Assembly: GCA_003551705.1 (NCBI GenBank)
Contig: PUNJ01000200.1
Location: forward strand, 1-45,019
Reading direction: 5' to 3'
DNA length: 45,019 nucleotides
DNA from: Chloroflexota bacterium
GTDB taxonomy: Bacteria; Chloroflexota; Dehalococcoidia; UBA2247; RBG-13-53-26
Positions 1-9,065 of this stretch are shown here, piece by piece (position 1 is the stretch's first letter; each line of letters starts with the position of its first letter). Below the pieces are notes generated by a model that ran no database searches, had not been told where the DNA came from, and saw only the letters and a list, made by a program, of their open reading frames with translations. The translations under genes were made by a program, and so were the position numbers.

Positions 1-283
1 CGGGTGGCAAATTGAGCGTCATATCAGCAATCTCAATCTGCGTCGACTTCGGTAGGGTTATCTTGTCCAGGGACACTGACCTCCCCATGAAGACCTGTAG
101 AAGAGGAAGCAGGTTGCTCAGATTTATGTCGTCAAGACCTGTTACGCTGGCGTCCACATTGTCGAGGTTCAGGTCGTTCAAACTATCAAGCAGGTCCTGT
201 ATGGTGCCCGCCTGCAGAGCAATACCAGCCACCAGGCCGAAGCAGGCCACCAGCATCAGGATAAGTCCAATTGTTCTTATCAT
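1..283 (-). CDS. Small exported or lipoprotein-like protein, 3' end outside window
   Basis: The reading frame starts at ATG 283-281 and runs off the window, so only about 94 residues are visible. The start is set by an AGAGAGGA ribosome site a few bases upstream. The N-terminus has a basic residue (R3) and a hydrophobic stretch from about residue 5 to 25. Within it, LVAC at residues 11-14 fits a lipobox, although the hydrophobic region before it is short, so an uncleaved membrane anchor is equally possible. The rest is rich in Asn, Asp and Leu, with short repeating N-L/D-L phrases. It lies 43 bp downstream of the large surface protein on the same strand and is probably co-transcribed with it, which suggests a cell-envelope role. 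No family recognised. Confidence 0.7.
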   Translation of the reverse strand, partial: MIRTIGLILMLVACFGLVAGIALQAGTIQDLLDSLNDLNLDNVDASVTGLDDINLSNLLPLLQVFMGRSVSLDKITLPKSTQIEIADMTLNLPP

Positions 284-326
284 CGCAGTCCTCTCTGTTC
301 TGGAAACATGCCGGTCCTGTACATAA

Positions 327-3300
327 CTAGTCCACCATTCCGATCATGTAGTCCCACGAAGCGTCCCTCATGGCCTGGTACGCCTGCTCCAGGAACTCGA
401 GTTGAGCGTCCTCGAAACCAGCCGCCCGCAGGTCTTCTATCACACTCTGCAGCAGGCCGGTGGTCACATATTGGCTGAGCAGTTCATGCCCTTCAGTGGC
501 GAACTCGCCCTCGAGGGACGCCGCCAGATAGTCCTTGTCACTCATCCCGGACCGTTGCGAGTCCCACTTGTACGGGTCATAGCCCAGGACCAACTCCACA
601 ACCGTAGGAAGGCCGTCCCCATCGGGGTCCGCCATGGCCTCCTCCGGGCTCAATCGCATCAGGCTCTCCAGAGTGGCCGTCCTCTCATCAGGCGGGACAG
701 CGTACTCACCGTAGTCCTTTCGCACAGTTTCTTTCACGGCCTGTATTTGGCCCATCAGGTCGTTGACGGTGGCCTGTAAATCGCCGTAGCCCGCATACGA
801 GAGGGGCGCCGCACCCAGGGCCTCCACGTTTCGCTGGGCCTCCCTACCTGCACGGTGGATGCGCTCCCAGGCGCTGTTGCCGCTGGGCAGCAGGCTGCCT
901 CCACGCTCTACCGCATCCAGGAATCCCTCAGCCCGGCTGACGAAGGAACTGACCGATGCCTTAAGTTCACGGGTCCTCTGGTCTATCTCCTCCTGTGTTA
1001 CGGTGCCCGGGTCGTCGGGGTCCAGCGGGTCGGTGCCCCGCACTATCATCTCCTCGTAATCGGAGAGCCCGTCGCCGTCGCTGTCCCACAAAGGAGAAGC
1101 GAAACGCTGACCGTCGACCTGATTGACCAGCCTGGCATCCCCATCGAGCCGCCAGGCATCGTTGGCTATCCTGAACATTCCCAGGGTGAAGGTCTCGGTC
1201 ACACTTGTGCCGGGTCCGCTGGCACTTGCTGAAACTTGGAACCTGACGCCTGCTATGTTGGCAGTTGTCGGGTTGGTGATGGCTATCCTGGCTGTAGCCC
1301 GTAAGCTGTCGCCTGATAGTTCTCCCGTCGTCGTATTGACCGCAGTCCAGTCCGTGAGGAGTTCAACCCCCTCGCTCTGGACCACGTCCAGGCTGAGTGA
1401 CAGGTCGGGCAGGTGCTTCCAGCCTCCGAGGTTGGTAATCACTATGGATGCGTCCATGTACACCTTATCCATCACCAGGTAGTTGTCTGCGGCATCGTAG
1501 AACAAGTCGAAATCCGTTATCTCCGTCCGCAGGGAAGCCCTGAGCCGCAGGTCGAATATCTGCACCGTCCGCCCCGCCTCTATTGCAGGTGAAAGCGGTA
1601 TGATCGCTGCGCCGCTCTGGACCTCATCGATCCTTGCGGTCACCCTCATGCTGCCGAAGTTGCCCCATTCCTCGTCCACAGAGAGATAGTTGCTGGTAGT
1701 CTTGGACTCGCCGGGAGCCAGTGTAACCTCCAACTCCCTCCAAAGGATGCCGGAGGAGGATGTGGGTCTCAGGTATACGTTATAGGGTACCGTTATCTCG
1801 CCGCTGGAGGGGTTCAATACGGTTGTCTTCACCTCCAGCGAGCCGCCTACCCGAACCGGATTAGGATTCACGGCCAGTGTGATCTCAGGCGTTACCAGTT
1901 CCCTCATTCTCACCCGTACCCAGGAAGTGGCGTCCATGTCGAAGTCTGTCCCATCCACTGTGACCGAGGTCACTTTGGCGCCATATTCGATGTTGGCCGC
2001 CTCCGCCGGAGCATTCACTATGGCGCTGACGGTGGCTTTCCCGCTGGCAGTCAAGGTAACACTATCCCCATCCAGGACAGTAACGTTCCAGTCTGTACCG
2101 TCCCAGACCCTTTGCAGTATCTGAATAACTGCTCCTGCAGCGACGTCCATGGGGTTCTCGAGATGGACGTCTACGGTCAGTTCCTCGCCGAAACTTGCCG
2201 AGGTTGCCGATGGGACCACCTGCATGGCCGGAGCCTGGGCATTGCGAACGTAGGTTAACACCGTGGCAGCCGGGTCATTATTGAGCACCAGCTCAAAGCC
2301 CACGTAATCGCCGGCAATGGCCGCCCCGGCAGCGTAGGCCAAGTCCAGGGTCAGTTTATCGCCTGCGGCAACGGTCACCGAATCCTGTTGCCACTGGTCT
2401 CCGCTCGTGTCAAACAGGCCGGTCCGGCTGTTGTGGGTGTAGACCCATATTTCGTAGTCAAGGGTGGCGTCCGTGGCGTCAGGGTTGATCAGTGTAGCCG
2501 TTACGGAGAAGCTCTGCCCCGGGAACACCGAGGCTGGACCGGCGCTTAGCGTGCCGGCCGCTTTCGAGGCGGTGGTGGCCAGGGCCTGCGCGGTTAGCTG
2601 CGGGTTGGCCGTGATGGTTTGGCCGCCGACCGTATAGGCGGTGGCCTGCGCCTTGAGCAAATGGGTCTGTCCTGTCTCCGCTATGGGCCCTGCCGCTAGA
2701 GAGACCTCTTTCTGCCCGTTTGCCGGGACGTCATTTATGGTCACGATTGTGCCGAAGTGCCAGATCAGCTCGTCATCGGCCCAGGCCGGCACTTCCCACT
2801 CCGGCAGTATGCGCACGGGCATGTTGAGAGGAAACGGGAAGGGGTTTGTCACCGTAACACTGAAGTCGACGTCCTGGCCGGCCGTGGCAGGGTTATTCAC
2901 GCTTAGCGACAGGCCCGGCGAGGGCAGGTCGATCTGGGTGCTCGTGGATGCTCTTGCCGGCGAGGGCAGCTTGATCTCATGGCCCATTATCTGGAAGCTG
3001 CGAGCTTCCGCAGTGATCCGCAGCCGGCCGTCGTACATGGGAGCGGTCAGGGTCTTGGTGATGGCCCCGGTGCTGGTCAAGGAAAAGGTCTCAGCAGTGT
3101 GAGCTGACCTGCCGGACTCCTGAGTAAGCAGCACAAGATTGACCTGTTCCACATCAGACGGTGCGTTGACTTGTACATTCACATCGAAGCTGTCCCCGGC
3201 ATCGGCCCGGTCGGGACTACTTATCGTGGCCCTTATAGATGGGAATTCCATGTCGAAGTACTTGATGGAGCCCAATTTCATTTTGAGATCTTCAGGGACC

Positions 3301-3821
3301 TGGTCCTTGACCACGTTCCATATGTCCTCCGGCTCAATCCTTGTTATCTCCAGATGCACCTCGTAGTTGCCGGTAGGGGTCGCACTCGGGAAGACGAAGG
3401 GTGCGTCGAGCAGCGTGTAGGCCACGGTGGTCCCGGCCTTGATATCGATGAGGGGGCCAAAGCTGTCGGAGTAAGTGCCGAATGACACCCTGTGGCCGTT
3501 CGATTTGGCATAGACCTCATACTGCACGTCGATGACCTTGCGGAAATCGATATCTTCGTCGAGCGAACCTTCCACCGAGGCGGTGGCGCGGAACGTTTCG
3601 CCCTTGAAAACGTACCCTTTGCTGAGGCTGAATTGGCCCTCGCCCTCAGCTTCGCCTGGCACGTCGAAATCCAAGTCGCTGTCAGCGAGGACAGGCGCCA
3701 CAGCTAGAATAGGGCAAAGGAGCAGGGAAAGAACGAGCAGGAAACTAAGCCCATATTTGGCAAGTGCCTTGCTCCTTTTGTTCCTAGAGGGCGCGGTTTG
3801 AGAAACTGAGAACCTGGTCAT
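327..3821 (-). CDS. Large secreted multi-domain Ig-like protein with calcium-binding repeats
   Basis: About 1164 residues. I chose ATG 3821 because a strong AAAGGAGGT site lies 6 nt upstream; a longer frame to 3854 lacks a ribosome site. A basic N-region, a hydrophobic stretch (about residues 24-43) and an A-x-A-like site near residue 46 (VLA before DSD) form a Sec signal peptide. The body is a chain of beta-rich Ig-like/CARDB-like modules of roughly 90-130 residues, with recurrent phrases such as NPFPFPLNMPV and NPSSGEITVPY. Two thrombospondin type-3-like acidic motifs follow (DSDGDGLSDYEE and DPDGDGLPTVVE), typical Ca2+ sites. The C-terminus is helical with no obvious anchor. It is probably a surface or S-layer-associated protein. 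The exact function is unknown. Confidence 0.85.
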   Translation of the reverse strand: MTRFSVSQTAPSRNKRSKALAKYGLSFLLVLSLLLCPILAVAPVLADSDLDFDVPGEAEGEGQFSLSKGYVFKGETFRATASVEGSLDEDIDFRKVIDVQYEVYAKSNGHRVSFGTYSDSFGPLIDIKAGTTVAYTLLDAPFVFPSATPTGNYEVHLEITRIEPEDIWNVVKDQVPEDLKMKLGSIKYFDMEFPSIRATISSPDRADAGDSFDVNVQVNAPSDVEQVNLVLLTQESGRSAHTAETFSLTSTGAITKTLTAPMYDGRLRITAEARSFQIMGHEIKLPSPARASTSTQIDLPSPGLSLSVNNPATAGQDVDFSVTVTNPFPFPLNMPVRILPEWEVPAWADDELIWHFGTIVTINDVPANGQKEVSLAAGPIAETGQTHLLKAQATAYTVGGQTITANPQLTAQALATTASKAAGTLSAGPASVFPGQSFSVTATLINPDATDATLDYEIWVYTHNSRTGLFDTSGDQWQQDSVTVAAGDKLTLDLAYAAGAAIAGDYVGFELVLNNDPAATVLTYVRNAQAPAMQVVPSATSASFGEELTVDVHLENPMDVAAGAVIQILQRVWDGTDWNVTVLDGDSVTLTASGKATVSAIVNAPAEAANIEYGAKVTSVTVDGTDFDMDATSWVRVRMRELVTPEITLAVNPNPVRVGGSLEVKTTVLNPSSGEITVPYNVYLRPTSSSGILWRELEVTLAPGESKTTSNYLSVDEEWGNFGSMRVTARIDEVQSGAAIIPLSPAIEAGRTVQIFDLRLRASLRTEITDFDLFYDAADNYLVMDKVYMDASIVITNLGGWKHLPDLSLSLDVVQSEGVELLTDWTAVNTTTGELSGDSLRATARIAITNPTTANIAGVRFQVSASASGPGTSVTETFTLGMFRIANDAWRLDGDARLVNQVDGQRFASPLWDSDGDGLSDYEEMIVRGTDPLDPDDPGTVTQEEIDQRTRELKASVSSFVSRAEGFLDAVERGGSLLPSGNSAWERIHRAGREAQRNVEALGAAPLSYAGYGDLQATVNDLMGQIQAVKETVRKDYGEYAVPPDERTATLESLMRLSPEEAMADPDGDGLPTVVELVLGYDPYKWDSQRSGMSDKDYLAASLEGEFATEGHELLSQYVTTGLLQSVIEDLRAAGFEDAQLEFLEQAYQAMRDASWDYMIGMVD

Positions 3822-3969
3822 TGTTGGACCTCCTTTTGCTGCTTGTGCAGCCATGGACTGGCGTCCTGCGATCTGATATTATGAAAGCCCTGTATGTCTC
3901 CTTCGTAGGCTCACGGACTTGAAACTGTCCGGGAGTCAACAGCACATGGCCAAGTATAACCGACCTATA

Positions 3970-3998
3970 TATTAACCCCGCTTACCTTATGTTGACAA
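3970..3998 (-). promoter_or_regulatory. Promoter of the surface-protein operon
   Basis: Read on the minus strand, TTGTCA (3998-3993), a 17-bp spacer and TTAATA (3975-3970). Transcription would start near 3962, leaving a leader of about 140 nt. The -35 box overlaps the palindrome that also holds the -35 box of the divergent HTH gene. Confidence 0.45.
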
Positions 3999-4021
3999 GC
4001 CCCTGTCAAGTCTTGCATAAT
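3992..4021 (+). promoter_or_regulatory. Promoter of the HTH gene, giving a near-leaderless mRNA
   Basis: TTGACA (3992-3997), 18-bp spacer, CATAAT (4016-4021). The predicted transcript start is near 4028, about 5 nt before the ATG at 4033, and no ribosome site precedes that ATG. TTGACA is also the left arm of a perfect inverted repeat (TTGACA-6-TGTCAA, 3992-4009), a plausible operator. Confidence 0.65.
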
Positions 4022-4032
4022 CCTGATCAGCC

Positions 4033-4437
4033 ATGGCAGAGCGATACTGGAGCATCAAGGAAGCAGCGGCAGTACTGGGGTTGTCCGAGAAGACAATACG
4101 TCGGCGGATCAAGGATGGGAGCATCAAGGCAGAGCAGATTACCGGCAAGTACGGAGTAGAGTACCGGATAATGGACTTGAATAGTGTGCCTGCCGAGGTG
4201 ATGGAGGGGAATGGTTGGGAGTTGGACAGCGGTGGGGAGGAACGCAGACTGTCTGTGGGTGAAGAGGGAGCATTGAACAAGGCCTTGGACATGATCCGGG
4301 ACTTACAGGCTGAGGTAGAGAAACTATCAGCGCAAGTGGGATTCTTGCAGGCGCAGTTGATGGAGGCGCAGAACCGGATCAAGTTACTTTCAGCTCCCAA
4401 GCAGCCGTGGTGGCAACGCCTGCTCTGGTGGAAATAA
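4033..4437 (+). CDS. HTH (MerR/excisionase-like) DNA-binding protein with coiled coil
   Basis: 134 residues. Residues about 5-50 form a winged helix-turn-helix of the HTH_17/excisionase or MerR N-terminal type (WSIKEAAAVLGLSEKTIRRR, then a GVEYRI wing). Residues about 80-122 form a heptad-rich coiled coil likely used for dimerisation. The tail is short and tryptophan-rich (PWWQRLLWWK). There is no metal- or ligand-binding C-terminal domain as in classical MerR regulators. The start lacks a Shine-Dalgarno sequence, but the promoter ends 11 nt upstream, which suggests leaderless translation. It faces away from the surface-protein operon and the two promoters overlap one palindrome, so self-regulation and regulation of that operon are plausible inferences. 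Confidence 0.85.
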   Translation: MAERYWSIKEAAAVLGLSEKTIRRRIKDGSIKAEQITGKYGVEYRIMDLNSVPAEVMEGNGWELDSGGEERRLSVGEEGALNKALDMIRDLQAEVEKLSAQVGFLQAQLMEAQNRIKLLSAPKQPWWQRLLWWK

Positions 4438-4540
4438 AGGAGGGGGCAAGCTTTACCCGTCGCAAGTTCAACCCTCGCCTTGACCAACCCAGGGTATGAC
4501 CCAAGCGACTCCCAACCCAGACTCCACCAGGGGTCCACCG

Positions 4541-5128
4541 TTAACGTATCTGGACAAGTTCCTCTTTGTATTCATCCAGCAGGCGGATATACTGAGAGTC
4601 CAGGTGTGCCTGGGTCCGGCGCCACTCTTCCTGAAACTGCGGCTGTTGTTCTACGTTTAAGCGCGCTGGAGGTGACATGCCCTGCTGCTGCATGGCTTGT
4701 TGTATCTTCATCTGCAAATTCTGCTTCAGCATTTCGTAGGCCTGCTTCTTCTGTTGCTGGCCTTCGTTTTCGTAATGCTCAAACACTCGCCTCATCTTGC
4801 TGAATACATTCTCGGTTGCCGCTTTGTCGCTCTTGATAGACTTCAGTGCCTCCATGGCTTTCTTGTTGTTCCGCCGCACAGCATCATTAGCAGGGAGACC
4901 TACATTGGATACCAGGACTTCTTCAATGCCTTCGACCACGTAAGTCCTTTCCCTTTCGTCGAATTTGCCAAGCTCAGCCAGCAGATTGACATCGTCCTTC
5001 AAATAGTCCGCAGCTAACCTCTTACCCTCCGGGGCATACTTCCATCGCGATGCCTCCTCTTCCGAAGGCTTGTCCAGCCTCGCCACCTTCTCCATGGCTA
5101 TCTCGAATGCACTCTTCATCTCTCCCAT
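4541..5128 (-). CDS. Hypothetical helical, glutamine-rich protein
   Basis: 195 residues, no family recognised. The start ATG 5128 has GAGGAGG 4 nt upstream; a second ATG three codons in is less well placed. The protein is charged and almost wholly helical. Residues about 1-110 hold a conserved-looking acidic/basic helix bundle, and residues about 125-155 are Gln- and Met-rich (for example QAMQQQGM). A helical C-terminus follows. There is no signal peptide, membrane segment or Cys motif, so it is probably cytoplasmic. It is convergent with the HTH gene and transcribed alone from its own promoter at 5232-5260. It could be a scaffold or stress protein, but nothing in the sequence settles this. 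Confidence 0.75.
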   Translation of the reverse strand: MGEMKSAFEIAMEKVARLDKPSEEEASRWKYAPEGKRLAADYLKDDVNLLAELGKFDERERTYVVEGIEEVLVSNVGLPANDAVRRNNKKAMEALKSIKSDKAATENVFSKMRRVFEHYENEGQQQKKQAYEMLKQNLQMKIQQAMQQQGMSPPARLNVEQQPQFQEEWRRTQAHLDSQYIRLLDEYKEELVQIR

Positions 5129-5231
5129 TTGTCCTCCTCGCCAGCCAATTGATACAAGACGGTTGCGGGCTCGTTCATATCATTGCCCGGGCCGGCATTC
5201 TATCCAGGCAGGGATGATTAACATGCTATAA

Positions 5232-5260
5232 AGTATAGACTCTCCAATGTCCGGCATCAA
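5232..5260 (-). promoter_or_regulatory. Promoter of the 195-residue hypothetical gene
   Basis: Minus strand TTGATG (5260-5255), 17-bp spacer, TATACT (5237-5232). The start site would be near 5225, leaving a leader of about 97 nt before ATG 5128. Confidence 0.6.
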
Positions 5261-5378
5261 GAGAGCTGGGCGCTGGGTGCATCGGCTTGAATTGGCACAA
5301 ACGATGTTGTTACTATAGGTATACGGGGATCCTCCTTTCGGGCCTACTCTGCGGGTTTGGAGCATGACCAGCCAAAAC

Positions 5379-5407
5379 TTGACAGCGTTTCGGGGAAACT
5401 ATACATT
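5379..5407 (+). promoter_or_regulatory. Promoter of the riboflavin operon
   Basis: TTGACA (5379-5384) followed by TACATT at 5402-5407 (17-bp spacer); an alternative TATACA at 5400-5405 has a 15-bp spacer. The leader to ribD would be about 112 nt. The rest of the gap between 5129 and 5525 holds the divergent promoter and no supported gene. Confidence 0.55.
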
Positions 5408-5428
5408 CGTAACTGTGGTTTGTGAGCA

Positions 5429-5497
5429 GGAGTAGCTGAAGCACTGGCTATCTTCTCCAAAGCCGGATTTCGGGGTCTCCTCGAGTAATCCTACTCC
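5429..5497 (+). promoter_or_regulatory. Structured leader of the riboflavin operon (three-way junction)
   Basis: A 7-bp helix GGAGTAG (5429-5435) with CTACTCC (5491-5497) encloses two hairpins: GGCT/AGCC (5446-5449 with 5461-5464) and CGGGG/CCTCG (5471-5475 with 5479-5483). It lies between promoter and ribD, where many bacteria carry an FMN riboswitch, but the conserved RFN segments are absent. Function unknown. The fold was done by eye. Confidence 0.4.
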
Positions 5498-5525
5498 GGT
5501 AGTTTAGAATAGGGGATTTGATCTG

Positions 5526-6620
5526 ATGGACTATATGCAACATGCGCTATCTCTGGCGAAACTGGCCTTGGGACATGCAAGCCCCAACCCTGCAGTGGGC
5601 GCTGTTGTGGTCAAGGACGGGGTCATACTTGGTGATGGCTATACACAGCCGCCGGGCTCAAATCATGCAGAAATCGTGGCCCTGCAACAGGCAGGAAACA
5701 AAGCCCAGGGGGCAACACTTTATGTAACACTTGAACCCTGTTGCAACGAGGGAAGAACTCCACCTTGCACCCAGTCCATTATTGAGGCGGGCATTAGCAG
5801 GGTGCACCTGGCCATGATAGACCCAAACCCCTTGGTCTCGGGTCGAGGCCAGGCTGAGTTGCACGAAGCTGGGATAGAAACGGTCCTCGGAGAGCACGAA
5901 GAAGCAGCCCAGGAACTTAACGAAACCTATGTCAAACACGTGACAACTGGACTGCCTTTCGTGACAGGCAAGTTTGCCATGAGTCTGGATGGCAAGATAG
6001 CCACGAAGACGGGCGATTCACGTTGGATAAGCAGTGAACCTTCGCGCCGTTATGTGCACAACCTGAGGCACCAAGTAGATGCCATCATGGTCGGGGTAGA
6101 CACCATTATCGCCGATGACCCTCAACTTACGGCCAGGGCAGGTAGAGATGGAGGCCAGGCCGAGAAACAGCCATTGCGCGTTGTGGTCGACAGCAAAGCC
6201 CGTATACCAACCAGTGCCAGGGTCTTCCAGGTACCGGGCAGGACGGTCGTAGCAGTGGCGAGGGGACATGCTTCGTCGGCCAGGATGAAGGCGCTGTCAC
6301 ACGACCATACAGAGATCATCGAGATATCCCCCCTGGAAGGACTGGTGGACCTGAGAGAGCTTCTCCGGATTCTCGGTCAAAGAGGCGTCACCAGCATCAT
6401 GGTGGAAGGCGGCGCTGGGGTCTTTGGTTCACTCTTTGAGCACCGGCTGGTAGACAAGATGCTGGTCTTCATTGCCCCCATAATCATTGGTGGTGAGGAA
6501 GCCAAGGTACCGGTAAAGGGCAAAGGTGTGGAGAAGGTCGCACAAGCGCTGAGCCTGACCAGGATCAAAGTAGATATGGTCAGCAATGATATTCTAGTTA
6601 TAGGATATGCCCCCAGTTAG
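5526..6620 (+). CDS. ribD: Bifunctional riboflavin biosynthesis deaminase/reductase RibD
   Basis: 364 residues, normal length. It catalyses two successive cytosolic steps: deamination of the GTP-derived diaminopyrimidine and NADPH-dependent reduction of the ribosyl side chain. The N-terminal deaminase domain (about 1-145) has the zinc-site HAE at H47-E49 and the PCCNEGRTPPC motif with C72 and C81. The C-terminal reductase domain (about 147-364) has KFAMSLDGKIAT and a glycine-rich segment (MVEGGAGVFGSL). ATG 5526 is preceded by AGGGG ten bases upstream. It is the first gene of ribD-ribE-ribBA-ribH, behind its own promoter and a folded leader. The order matches the classic rib operon. Confidence 0.96.
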   Translation: MDYMQHALSLAKLALGHASPNPAVGAVVVKDGVILGDGYTQPPGSNHAEIVALQQAGNKAQGATLYVTLEPCCNEGRTPPCTQSIIEAGISRVHLAMIDPNPLVSGRGQAELHEAGIETVLGEHEEAAQELNETYVKHVTTGLPFVTGKFAMSLDGKIATKTGDSRWISSEPSRRYVHNLRHQVDAIMVGVDTIIADDPQLTARAGRDGGQAEKQPLRVVVDSKARIPTSARVFQVPGRTVVAVARGHASSARMKALSHDHTEIIEISPLEGLVDLRELLRILGQRGVTSIMVEGGAGVFGSLFEHRLVDKMLVFIAPIIIGGEEAKVPVKGKGVEKVAQALSLTRIKVDMVSNDILVIGYAPS

Positions 6621-6656
6621 ATCCCCCATTACTGCATGTGGTTTTGAGAAAGAGCT

Positions 6657-7295
6657 TTGTTTACAGGGATTGTCGAAGAGGTCGGCATAGTACAATCAGG
6701 TAGTCCTTCCCGGCTGACGATAAAAGCTGGCATTGTTATGGAAGGGACCAGGCTGGGTGACAGCATAGCGGTAAACGGTGCCTGTCTGACCGTAACCGCC
6801 CTGGAAGCAACCGCTTTTGCCGTCGATGTTTCACCCGAAACGCTGAGAAGGACCAACCTAGGCATGTTGCAACCTGGGGCCAAGGTGAATCTTGAGCGAG
6901 CCCTGACGCTGAGTTCACGATTGGGCGGGCATCTGGTCCAAGGTCATATCGACGCCACAGGCAAACTTACCTCAATGGTCCGCAAGGAGAGCTTCATCGC
7001 CGCCCGGTTCAGCGCTCCGCCGGAAGTGACCCGGTATGTCGTAGAGAAGGGTTTCATTGCTGTTGACGGCATGAGTCTGACGGTTACGGAATTTGGTCCT
7101 GATTGGTTTGCCGTATCTCTCATCCCTTTTACCCTGGAACAGACTAACCTGAGTATTCGCCGGGTAGGAGATATGGTCAACCTCGAAGTGGATATAATCG
7201 CGAAATACGTAGAGAAGCTCAAGGCAGGCAGTAGCGGTGTAACCCAGGAGTTTCTGGCGCGGCATGGCTTTCTATCGAACAGCCCGGCGCCCTGA
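6657..7295 (+). CDS. ribE: Riboflavin synthase alpha subunit
   Basis: 212 residues. It dismutates two 6,7-dimethyl-8-ribityllumazine molecules to riboflavin and a pyrimidinedione. The start is TTG at 6657, fixed by the family's conserved N-terminus (MFTGIVEE); the ribosome site is a weak GAGAAAGAG. Two lumazine-binding barrels are evident, each with its own signature: about residues 1-90 with [10 protein letters not shown] at the junction, and about 95-190 with VDGMSLTV. The gene lies 36 bp after ribD and 18 bp before ribBA. The rare start with weak ribosome site may lower its yield relative to neighbours. The symbol ribE is used here for the synthase; ribC is used in some species. Confidence 0.95.
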   Translation: MFTGIVEEVGIVQSGSPSRLTIKAGIVMEGTRLGDSIAVNGACLTVTALEATAFAVDVSPETLRRTNLGMLQPGAKVNLERALTLSSRLGGHLVQGHIDATGKLTSMVRKESFIAARFSAPPEVTRYVVEKGFIAVDGMSLTVTEFGPDWFAVSLIPFTLEQTNLSIRRVGDMVNLEVDIIAKYVEKLKAGSSGVTQEFLARHGFLSNSPAP

Positions 7296-7313
7296 GCATA
7301 GAGAGGCACACAA

Positions 7314-8516
7314 ATGAGTCTGAACACAATACCCGAAGCAATCGAAGATTTCCAAGCCGGTAAGGTTGTCATCGTCGTCGATGACGAGAGCCGGGAAAAC
7401 GAAGGGGACCTCGCCATACCTGCAGAGAAGGTGACCCCTGAAATTATCAATTTCATGGCCATGAAGGGCAGAGGGCTTATCTGCATGCCGGTGATTGGCG
7501 AGAGGCTCGATGAGCTGCGCATACCGATGATGGTACATGACAATACCGCCCGCTATTCCACCGCCTTTACGGTATCCATTGAGGCCAAGCACGGCGTGAC
7601 CACCGGCATTTCAGCTCATGACCGCGCCGCAACCATCAAGGCCGTTCTCGATCCGGCGACCAAGCCCGATGATATCGCCCGGCCCGGCCACATCTTCCCT
7701 ATTCGAGCCAGGGAGGGAGGCGTGCTGGTACGCGCCGGCCATACGGAGGCCATTGTCGATCTGGCCAGGCTGGCAGGCATGTATCCCGCTGGCGTAATCT
7801 GTGAAATTCTGAATGATGACGGGACCATGGCCCGGCTGCCTCAACTCAAGCAGATGGCTATCGAGCACGACCTGAAAATCATAAGCGTGGCCGATATTAT
7901 CAATTACCGGCGGCGCAATGAGAAGCTGGTACGGAGGGTAGCGGAAGCGATTCTCCCTACCAGGTATGGCGATTTTGTAGCGATAGCCTACAAGAGTACG
8001 GTGGACCCCGATGAGCATATAGCCCTGGTCAAGGGTGACATAGCCACCGACGAACCGGTAATGGTCCGAGTGCATAGCGAATGCCTGACCGGTGATGTAC
8101 TGGGTAGCCTCCGGTGCGATTGCGGTGAGCAATTGGCCCTGGCCTTGCAAAAGATTGAGGCCGATGGCAAAGGTGTAGTGCTATATATGCGACAGGAGGG
8201 CAGGGGCATAGGGCTCCATAACAAGCTGAGAGCCTATGCTCTCCAGGACGAAGGGATGGACACTGTGGAAGCGAACGAGGTCCTCGGTTTTGCTGCTGAC
8301 CTTCGCGATTATGGAATAGGCGCCCAGATCCTTGAAGACTTGGGCCTGACGCGAATACGGCTGCTGACCAACAACCCCAAGAAGGTAGTCGGCCTTGTAG
8401 GCTATGGCTTAGAGGTGGTTGACACGGTACCCATCGTCGTACCGATGACACCGCACAATGCTTCTTACCTGGCAACCAAGGGCGCCAAACTGGGCCATTA
8501 CTATGCAGCCGATTAG
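7314..8516 (+). CDS. ribBA: Bifunctional DHBP synthase / GTP cyclohydrolase II
   Basis: 400 residues, the usual fused length. The N-terminal domain (about 1-200) makes 3,4-dihydroxy-2-butanone 4-phosphate from ribulose 5-phosphate and carries RENEGD at residues 27-32. The C-terminal domain (about 205-400) is GTP cyclohydrolase II, the pathway entry, with zinc ligands C257, C268 and C270 in [18 protein letters not shown]. The catalytic RQEGRGIGL and the C-terminal TNNPKK motif are also present. ATG 7314 lies 18 bp after ribE. Both pathway branches therefore come from one polypeptide, and with RibD, RibE and RibH the operon covers every dedicated step except the pyrimidine dephosphorylation. 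Confidence 0.96.
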   Translation: MSLNTIPEAIEDFQAGKVVIVVDDESRENEGDLAIPAEKVTPEIINFMAMKGRGLICMPVIGERLDELRIPMMVHDNTARYSTAFTVSIEAKHGVTTGISAHDRAATIKAVLDPATKPDDIARPGHIFPIRAREGGVLVRAGHTEAIVDLARLAGMYPAGVICEILNDDGTMARLPQLKQMAIEHDLKIISVADIINYRRRNEKLVRRVAEAILPTRYGDFVAIAYKSTVDPDEHIALVKGDIATDEPVMVRVHSECLTGDVLGSLRCDCGEQLALALQKIEADGKGVVLYMRQEGRGIGLHNKLRAYALQDEGMDTVEANEVLGFAADLRDYGIGAQILEDLGLTRIRLLTNNPKKVVGLVGYGLEVVDTVPIVVPMTPHNASYLATKGAKLGHYYAAD

Positions 8517-8573
8517 TCTGCCGGGCTCGCCCCGCTCGGAACGAGAAGAGAAGGATTTGAGAGGAGGCGAATT

Positions 8574-9038
8574 ATGATCAAAGAGTACCATGGTTCATTC
8601 CAGGGAGAAGGCCTCAGATTTGCCATCGTAGTCTCCAGGTTCAACGAGTTTATCTCAGCCAGGCTTCTGGAAGGCGCCAAGGATGGACTGCTCAGGCACG
8701 GCGTCAAGGAGGACGGTGTTGAGATAGCCTGGACACCGGGCTCTTTCGAAATCCCCCTGATGGCCAAGAAACTCGCCTTGACGGGTCGCTATGACGCTGT
8801 CATCTGCCTTGGCGCTGTTATACGTGGAGGGACTCCGCATTTCGACTACGTAGCAGCGGAGGTGAGTAAAGGCATTGCCAGCGCCGGTTTGGAAACTGGA
8901 GTCCCCATTATCTTCGGTATCATAACCGCAGATGCTCTCGAGCAGGCCATCGAGAGAGCAGGTGTCAAGGAAGGTAATATGGGTTTCCGGGCAGCAATGA
9001 ATGCGATCGAGATGTCAAACGCCCTTAAGGCCCTGTAG
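8574..9038 (+). CDS. ribH: 6,7-dimethyl-8-ribityllumazine synthase
   Basis: 154 residues, typical length. It condenses the pyrimidine product of RibD with DHBP and usually assembles as pentamers or 60-mer capsids. Recognisable motifs are [17 protein letters not shown] near the N-terminus, the substrate-site [10 protein letters not shown], and [14 protein letters not shown] with the catalytic His. The C-terminal [13 protein letters not shown] is also conserved. ATG 8574 is preceded by GAGGAGG. It closes the rib operon 57 bp after ribBA. I see no strong terminator in the 27 bp before the convergent gene ends at 9066. Confidence 0.96.
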   Translation: MIKEYHGSFQGEGLRFAIVVSRFNEFISARLLEGAKDGLLRHGVKEDGVEIAWTPGSFEIPLMAKKLALTGRYDAVICLGAVIRGGTPHFDYVAAEVSKGIASAGLETGVPIIFGIITADALEQAIERAGVKEGNMGFRAAMNAIEMSNALKAL

Positions 9039-9065
9039 CCACTTTTTGTACAAGGGCTTCCCACC

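Noticed and set aside
5429-5497. tRNA-like fold upstream of ribD
   Set aside because: The 7-bp acceptor-like helix and a 4-bp D-arm-like pair exist, but the anticodon loop has no T33 and the T-arm does not match GGTTCGANTCC, so it is not a tRNA.
5408-5525. FMN riboswitch
   Set aside because: The conserved RFN segments (such as GGGTGAAATTCCC-like and ACCGGCGGT-like boxes) are absent from the leader.
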